Part shown: one piece after another, positions 39,043 through 41,798 of the stretch
How the letters are laid out: each line of letters opens with the position of its first letter
How positions within the stretch are numbered: the first letter of the stretch is position 1
Assembly (NCBI RefSeq): GCF_017654605.1
Contig: NZ_CP072114.1
Location: 1-41,798, forward strand
Source of the DNA: Yimella sp. cx-51
Lineage (GTDB): Bacteria; Actinomycetota; Actinomycetes; Actinomycetales; Dermatophilaceae
Direction: 5' to 3'
Length of the DNA: 41,798 nt
The notes under the pieces: generated by a model
Database searches by the model: none
Told to the model about the DNA's origin: nothing
The model's input: only the letters and a program-made list of their open reading frames with translations
Translations under genes and position numbers: made by a program

Positions 39043-40140
39043 ATGAGCACCATCGACCACAAGGCCACCCGCAAGGCGATCGTCGACCAGGCGGCGCAGT
39101 TCATCGCAGACCCGGCCGGATGGCCCGCAGCGATGGCGGCCCGCGCGCTGCGCCTGCGGATGGGTCACCCGCCCTACTCCCCCACCAACCACACGCTGAT
39201 CGTCGCCCAGCTGATGGCGCGCTTCGTGGGCTCAGGAATGGACACCGAAACCGCGTTCCACGCAGCGATCCGGGCCGCCGCCGAGGAGGTCGCCCCCCGT
39301 CACATCTGGGTCAAGCGCGGATACACCGTTACGGCCGGAGCTGGCCTGTCGGTGTGGTCCAAGCCGATCCCCTTGTGGATCGACCCCAGCACCGGGCAGA
39401 AGTGCACCAAGGACACCCCCGGAGCCATCCAGCGCCGAGTGTTCCGCCTGGAGCAGACCTACCGCGCGGCCGACGTCACCAACAACGAGACCGGAGAGAC
39501 CGGCGAAACCGCGTTTAGCGCGCCCGAGCTGCCCGCAGGAGAAGCCCGTGAAATCTTCCAGCGCCTCGCGGACTGGATCACCGGCCAGGGTTGGACGGTC
39601 GAGCGCACCGGCCGCGACATGCCCGAAGGTGGCTACACCGCCCACGGAACCCGCCAGATCGTGGTGCACGGCGGCCTCGCAGGATGGGCGGCCGTGGAGA
39701 CCCTGACCCACGAAATCGCCCACGCACTGCTGCACGGAGCCGACGACGAGCGACCCTACGCAGGCGAGCACCGAGGCGACATGGAAGCCGAAGCCGAAGC
39801 CGTCGCGTTTGGCCTGCTCACCGCCTACGACCAGGGCGACCTAGCCCGAGGCTCAGCCCGCTACGTGGCCGAGTGGACCCGCAACCCCGAGCGAGTCGCC
39901 ACCGCCTACGAGCGAAGCTGCCACGTTCTGGATGCCGTCGCCGCCGTCGCCGCGGGAGCCGAAGGCGTCGAGGTCGCCCGATCCGCCAAGGCCGAGAAGG
40001 CCGCGACGAAGGCCACGAACAAGGAACTAGCGGCCGCGCTGCGCGAAGCCGGCCTAGAGCCCAAGGGCGAAGCGTGGGCCCGCGCGAAGGCCGGCGAGCC
40101 GGTCGAGCAGATCGCCGCCGACCTCGCAGACGCCGCGTAA
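39043..40140 (+). CDS. ArdC-like anti-restriction protein with metallopeptidase motif
   Basis: 365 residues. The N-terminal part (1-150) has the ArdC-type order, with SPTNHTLIVAQLMAR and HIWVKRGYTVTAGAGLSVWS followed by an IPLW strand, expected to bind single-stranded DNA. The second domain has LTHEIAHALLH with H223-E224-x2-H227 and a downstream EAEAEAVAFGLL glutamate ligand, the ImmA/IrrE-type zinc metallopeptidase site. The C-terminal tail is basic and Ala-rich. ArdC protects incoming plasmid DNA from host restriction. Its own leader repeat and neighbourhood with ssb fit expression early after transfer. Confidence 0.88.
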   Translation: MSTIDHKATRKAIVDQAAQFIADPAGWPAAMAARALRLRMGHPPYSPTNHTLIVAQLMARFVGSGMDTETAFHAAIRAAAEEVAPRHIWVKRGYTVTAGAGLSVWSKPIPLWIDPSTGQKCTKDTPGAIQRRVFRLEQTYRAADVTNNETGETGETAFSAPELPAGEAREIFQRLADWITGQGWTVERTGRDMPEGGYTAHGTRQIVVHGGLAGWAAVETLTHEIAHALLHGADDERPYAGEHRGDMEAEAEAVAFGLLTAYDQGDLARGSARYVAEWTRNPERVATAYERSCHVLDAVAAVAAGAEGVEVARSAKAEKAATKATNKELAAALREAGLEPKGEAWARAKAGEPVEQIAADLADAA

Positions 40141-40223
40141 ACCCCGGCACACCAGGAGGGGCGAGCCCACCCGCTCGCCCCTCCCCCGTCCGGGAGAACT
40201 CGAGAAATCACCGGACCACAACG

Positions 40224-40291
40224 CTAGACAGCATTGACCAACTAGACCACGAGGACTAACCACCCTCACCACACCAAGGGAGCACACCGCT
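40224..40291 (+). promoter_or_regulatory. Leader repeat L2, with 27-bp deletion
   Basis: Identical to L1 in 23 of its first 24 bases and in the CACCACACCAAGGGAGC region, but lacking the 27 bases that hold the -10 box and the CTGACAGTA element. The deletion ends lie in AGAC repeats. TTGACC and TAACCA, now 17 bases apart, may act as a replacement promoter. Confidence 0.75.
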
Positions 40292-40747
40292 ATGAAACTC
40301 ACACTCACCCGAGCCGCAGACCTACGAGCAGGTGACCGCATCCTCAGCATCGGATCGAGGATTACCTACCGCCCCGCGCGCACCGTCGCCGCGCCGCTTG
40401 GCCCGATCGAGCACGGCTCACCCGTGCAGGGAGTGCGCCTGATCAACCCCCACGCGGACAGCCCGCTAGAGCTGGTGCTGTACCCGGCCCACATCGACGG
40501 CCAGGCCGTGACCGTCGAGCGCGACGAATACCCGACCGCCGCCCGGTATGAGCTGTACCTATCGACCCACCGCGCAGCGGTCCACTGGTCATGCGGCACG
40601 TGTGGAGCAACCAGCGCCGCCCACGACACCCGAGCCGCCGCCAGGGTCGAAGCCGTGGCACACGTGGAGTTTGAGCACGCATCCAGCGCCGTCCAGGTGG
40701 TCGACGTCGACCGCTACGGCCGCGCCACCATCGAGGAGGCCCACTGA
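40292..40747 (+). CDS. Unknown protein with CxxC-H zinc motif
   Basis: 151 residues. The first 90 are beta-rich (ADLRAGDRILSIGSRITYRP, then VQGVRLINPHADSP and LVLYPAHIDGQAVTV). The C-terminal part has WSCGTCGATS followed by a helix with AVAHVEFEH, the C-x2-C...H...H arrangement of small zinc fingers common in actinophage and plasmid proteins. ATG behind AAGGGAG. Its stop overlaps the next start (TGATG). It is probably a nucleic-acid-binding protein of the establishment cluster. Confidence 0.75.
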   Translation: MKLTLTRAADLRAGDRILSIGSRITYRPARTVAAPLGPIEHGSPVQGVRLINPHADSPLELVLYPAHIDGQAVTVERDEYPTAARYELYLSTHRAAVHWSCGTCGATSAAHDTRAAARVEAVAHVEFEHASSAVQVVDVDRYGRATIEEAH

Positions 40748-40857
40748 TGTACGCCGGAGATGAATGGCTCAGCGACCGATGCCAGGAGTGCGGAGCCGAG
40801 CCGGGGGAGCAGTGCCGCCCGTACTGCATCGCCACAGACAGCGCAGGCCCGTACTAG
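40747..40857 (+). CDS. 36-residue zinc-knuckle protein
   Basis: Reads MYAGDEWLSDRCQECGAEPG, then EQCRPYCIATDSAGPY and stop. Four cysteines (C12, C15, C23, C27) form a small zinc knuckle. The start overlaps the stop of the previous gene (TGATG), so it is translationally coupled. Such tiny C-x2-C...C-x3-C proteins are easily missed; actinophages encode many. Function unknown. Confidence 0.7.
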   Translation: MYAGDEWLSDRCQECGAEPGEQCRPYCIATDSAGPY

Positions 40858-40867
40858 CCCGAAAGCA

Positions 40868-40909
40868 CCCGGCCCCGCTGTCGCCAAGGGGAGCGGCAGC
40901 GAGGCCGGG
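40868..40909 (+). terminator. Imperfect hairpin after the zinc-knuckle gene
   Basis: CCGGCC (40869-40874) with GGCCGG (40903-40908), continued inward by CGCTG with CAGCG, leaving a loop of about 14-18 bases. It is GC-rich with no U-run, as usual for high-GC actinobacteria. It probably ends the transcript starting at L1 and L2. Confidence 0.5.
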
Positions 40910-41005
40910 GCCATCAACACGGCGACCGGAACCACCCGGACCGCATGAGAGCAAGTCTACGAACCAGGAGAGACCAGATGAACCAAACAGGAGAACCGGC
41001 CGACG

Positions 41006-41248
41006 TTGGCCGAGGTGATGGGAACACTCGAGGAGCTGGGAGCCGCCGCCAGGGCAGGAGACGCCGACCGCTACCGCGCCGCCGTGCGTCTAGCGCAGCG
41101 ACAGCAGATCACCGAGGAGCAGCAGCGAGACGCCTACATATGGGGTCGACGAGGACAGGGAGCCGCCCGCGATTTCAACGGGAAAGGGGAGCGATCGACC
41201 AGAAAAAGCACTCTCAACCTACTAGACACCATTGACCAACTAGACTAA
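41006..41248 (+). CDS. Small helical protein before ssb
   Basis: About 80 residues, start uncertain (TTG 41006, GTG 41015 or ATG 41018). MGTLEELGAAARAGDADRYR and RLAQRQQITEEQQRDAYIWG form two charged helices; the C-terminus reads STLNLLDTIDQLD and stop, encoded by the 5' part of leader L3. ATG 40978 opens a different, Arg/Gly-rich frame that I take for a shadow. GGAG at 40990 is 12 bases before the TTG. Function unknown. Confidence 0.55.
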   Translation: MAEVMGTLEELGAAARAGDADRYRAAVRLAQRQQITEEQQRDAYIWGRRGQGAARDFNGKGERSTRKSTLNLLDTIDQLD

Positions 41249-41316
41249 GCTGACAGTACCAACACGGCAGACCACGAGGACTGACCAAGCCTCACCACCA
41301 AGAAGGAGTGCACATC
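41222..41316 (+). promoter_or_regulatory. Leader repeat L3 (before ssb)
   Basis: TAGACA (41223-41228), a 17-base spacer and TAAGCT form the promoter; CTGACAGTA, then CAACACGGCAGACCA and GAGGACT, match L1, and AGAAGGAG is the ribosome site. Co-expression of ssb with the ArdC-like gene is the obvious consequence. Confidence 0.8.
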
Positions 41317-41715
41317 ATGACCACCATCACGTTCGCCGGGAACCTCACCGCAGACCCCGAGCTGCGATTCACTCCCAGCGGCCGCGCCGTGGTGCGGTTC
41401 ACCGTCATGGAGAACCGCCGCCGCCGCAGCGAGGACGGCCAGGGCTGGCAGGACGCCGAACCGAACGCTTACCGCGTCCAGGCGTGGGGGAGTTTCGCTG
41501 AGAACGTCGTCGAGTCGTGCGGCAAGGGTGACCGGGTCACCGTCACCGGAAGCATCGTCACCGATCGGTGGACCGACAAGGAGACCGGCCAGGAGCGCAC
41601 CGCCCAGCACGTCAACGCCGACGAAGTGGGGTTCTCGCTCCGCTTCCACACCGTGCGCGCCACCAAGGCCACCCGCGCCCAGGAGCCCGCCGAGCAGGAC
41701 CACGACAACAGCTAA
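41317..41715 (+). CDS. ssb: Single-stranded DNA-binding protein
   Basis: 132 residues with the full OB fold: ITFAGNLTADPELRFTPSGR, AVVRFTVMENRR, NAYRVQAWGSFAENVVESCG, KGDRVTVTGSIVTDRW and HVNADEVGFSLRF. The C-terminus lacks the acidic DDDIPF-type tip of chromosomal SSB, ending in a short polar tail (QDHDNS); this is common for plasmid SSBs. ATG 41317 follows GAAGGAG (41302-41308) by 8 bases; GTG 41308 lies inside that site and is rejected. It would coat the entering strand or replication intermediates. It shares leader L3/L1 with the ArdC-like gene. Confidence 0.95.
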   Translation: MTTITFAGNLTADPELRFTPSGRAVVRFTVMENRRRRSEDGQGWQDAEPNAYRVQAWGSFAENVVESCGKGDRVTVTGSIVTDRWTDKETGQERTAQHVNADEVGFSLRFHTVRATKATRAQEPAEQDHDNS

Positions 41716-41722
41716 GCCCGTC

Positions 41723-41780
41723 GACCGGGGGAGAGGGCAAGGGCTCTGCTTCCCCGGTCACGAGCGGGCAAGACCCGCTC
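41723..41780 (+). terminator. Two tandem hairpins after ssb
   Basis: GACCGGGG (41723-41730) pairs exactly with CCCCGGTC (41752-41759); 2 bases later GAGCGGG (41762-41768) pairs with CCCGCTC (41774-41780) around a 5-base loop. Tandem GC-rich stems without a U-run are typical terminators in high-GC hosts. No gene is visible from here to the window end. Confidence 0.65.
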
Positions 41781-41798
41781 GACTGTCAGACCAGGCTC

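Noticed and set aside
40945-41235. Frame beginning near ATG 40978 (Arg/Gly-rich) as the true gene before ssb.
   Set aside because: The overlapping frame from 41006 has a normal helical composition; the other looks like its shadow. The start of the real gene remains uncertain.
1-41798. tRNA, rRNA or riboswitch genes.
   Set aside because: I saw no cloverleaf-like segments with a TTCRANY arm, no ribosomal RNA blocks and no recognisable riboswitch core; short structured RNAs could still be missed by eye.

Overview
The window is high-GC, uses GTG and TTG starts freely, and carries several genes whose start codon sits 6-7 bases after a TANNNT -10 box (probable leaderless mRNAs). Together with an SCO6880-type transfer apparatus, a DUF4913 protein and a DUF6668-like protein, this points to an Actinomycetota (actinomycete) host. 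The content is that of a self-transmissible plasmid or a plasmid-like integrative element: partition, replication, mobilisation, a complete-looking type IV secretion operon, anti-restriction and SSB. I cannot name the genus. Circularity cannot be proved from the window. However, gene leaders near both ends (in front of the second partition gene at 896 and the genes at 38574-41317) share sequence blocks, which fits one continuous backbone.

Layout. 84-2327: ParA, a ParB-like centromere binder and two small unknown genes. 2361-3250: a decayed zone with a frameshifted winged-helix gene, a broken XRE regulator and the 3' end of an IS3-type transposase. 3318-6747: a three-gene cassette of an EcoRI-type adenine methyltransferase, a DUF262-HNH nuclease and an unknown coiled-coil protein; this looks like a restriction or defence module. 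6957-11624: a membrane protein with sixteen 39-bp coding repeats, a serine recombinase with repeats in front of it, an unknown protein coupled to the recombinase, a classical membrane-anchored pentapeptide protein and a small helical protein. 11625-13979: an oriT candidate hairpin, MobC and a MOBP relaxase.

13983-32696 is one long leftward block of 15 tightly coupled genes. In transcription order these are: an unknown cytoplasmic protein, a membrane-anchored beta-propeller-like protein, a lipoprotein, a three-domain cell-wall hydrolase, a degenerate P-loop protein, an internally duplicated membrane protein, a VirB8/TcpC-like protein, VirB6-like, SCO6880-like, a VirB4-like ATPase, a DnaG-like primase, a VirD4-type coupling protein, DUF4913, a repeat protein and a putative ADP-ribosyltransferase. 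Its promoter holds two copies of an operator-like element built on CATATG. A third copy lies in front of the small RHH gene and rep (36061-37677), so one regulator may link transfer and replication.

32861-35891 is a regulatory island: two EspR/XRE-like regulators (the second leaderless, with a perfect 11-bp inverted repeat over its promoter), a small leftward ORF, an MFS exporter, an ArsR-type regulator and, divergent from it, a 41-codon gene for a Sec-targeted peptide ending GCWWC. 36061-38222 carries replication functions: an RHH protein, rep with DnaA boxes, inverted repeats and two small leftward genes. 38574-41715 is a set of small rightward genes with an ArdC-like anti-restriction metalloprotease and SSB. 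Three of its genes have near-identical 5' leaders, one with a clean 27-bp deletion. This resembles the leading region of conjugative plasmids, which helps the incoming strand establish itself.

The best candidates for undescribed biology are the GCWWC secreted peptide beside its divergent ArsR-MFS pair, the MTase/DUF262-HNH/coiled-coil cassette, the cysteine-ladder repeat protein, and the putative ADP-ribosyltransferase at the end of the transfer operon.
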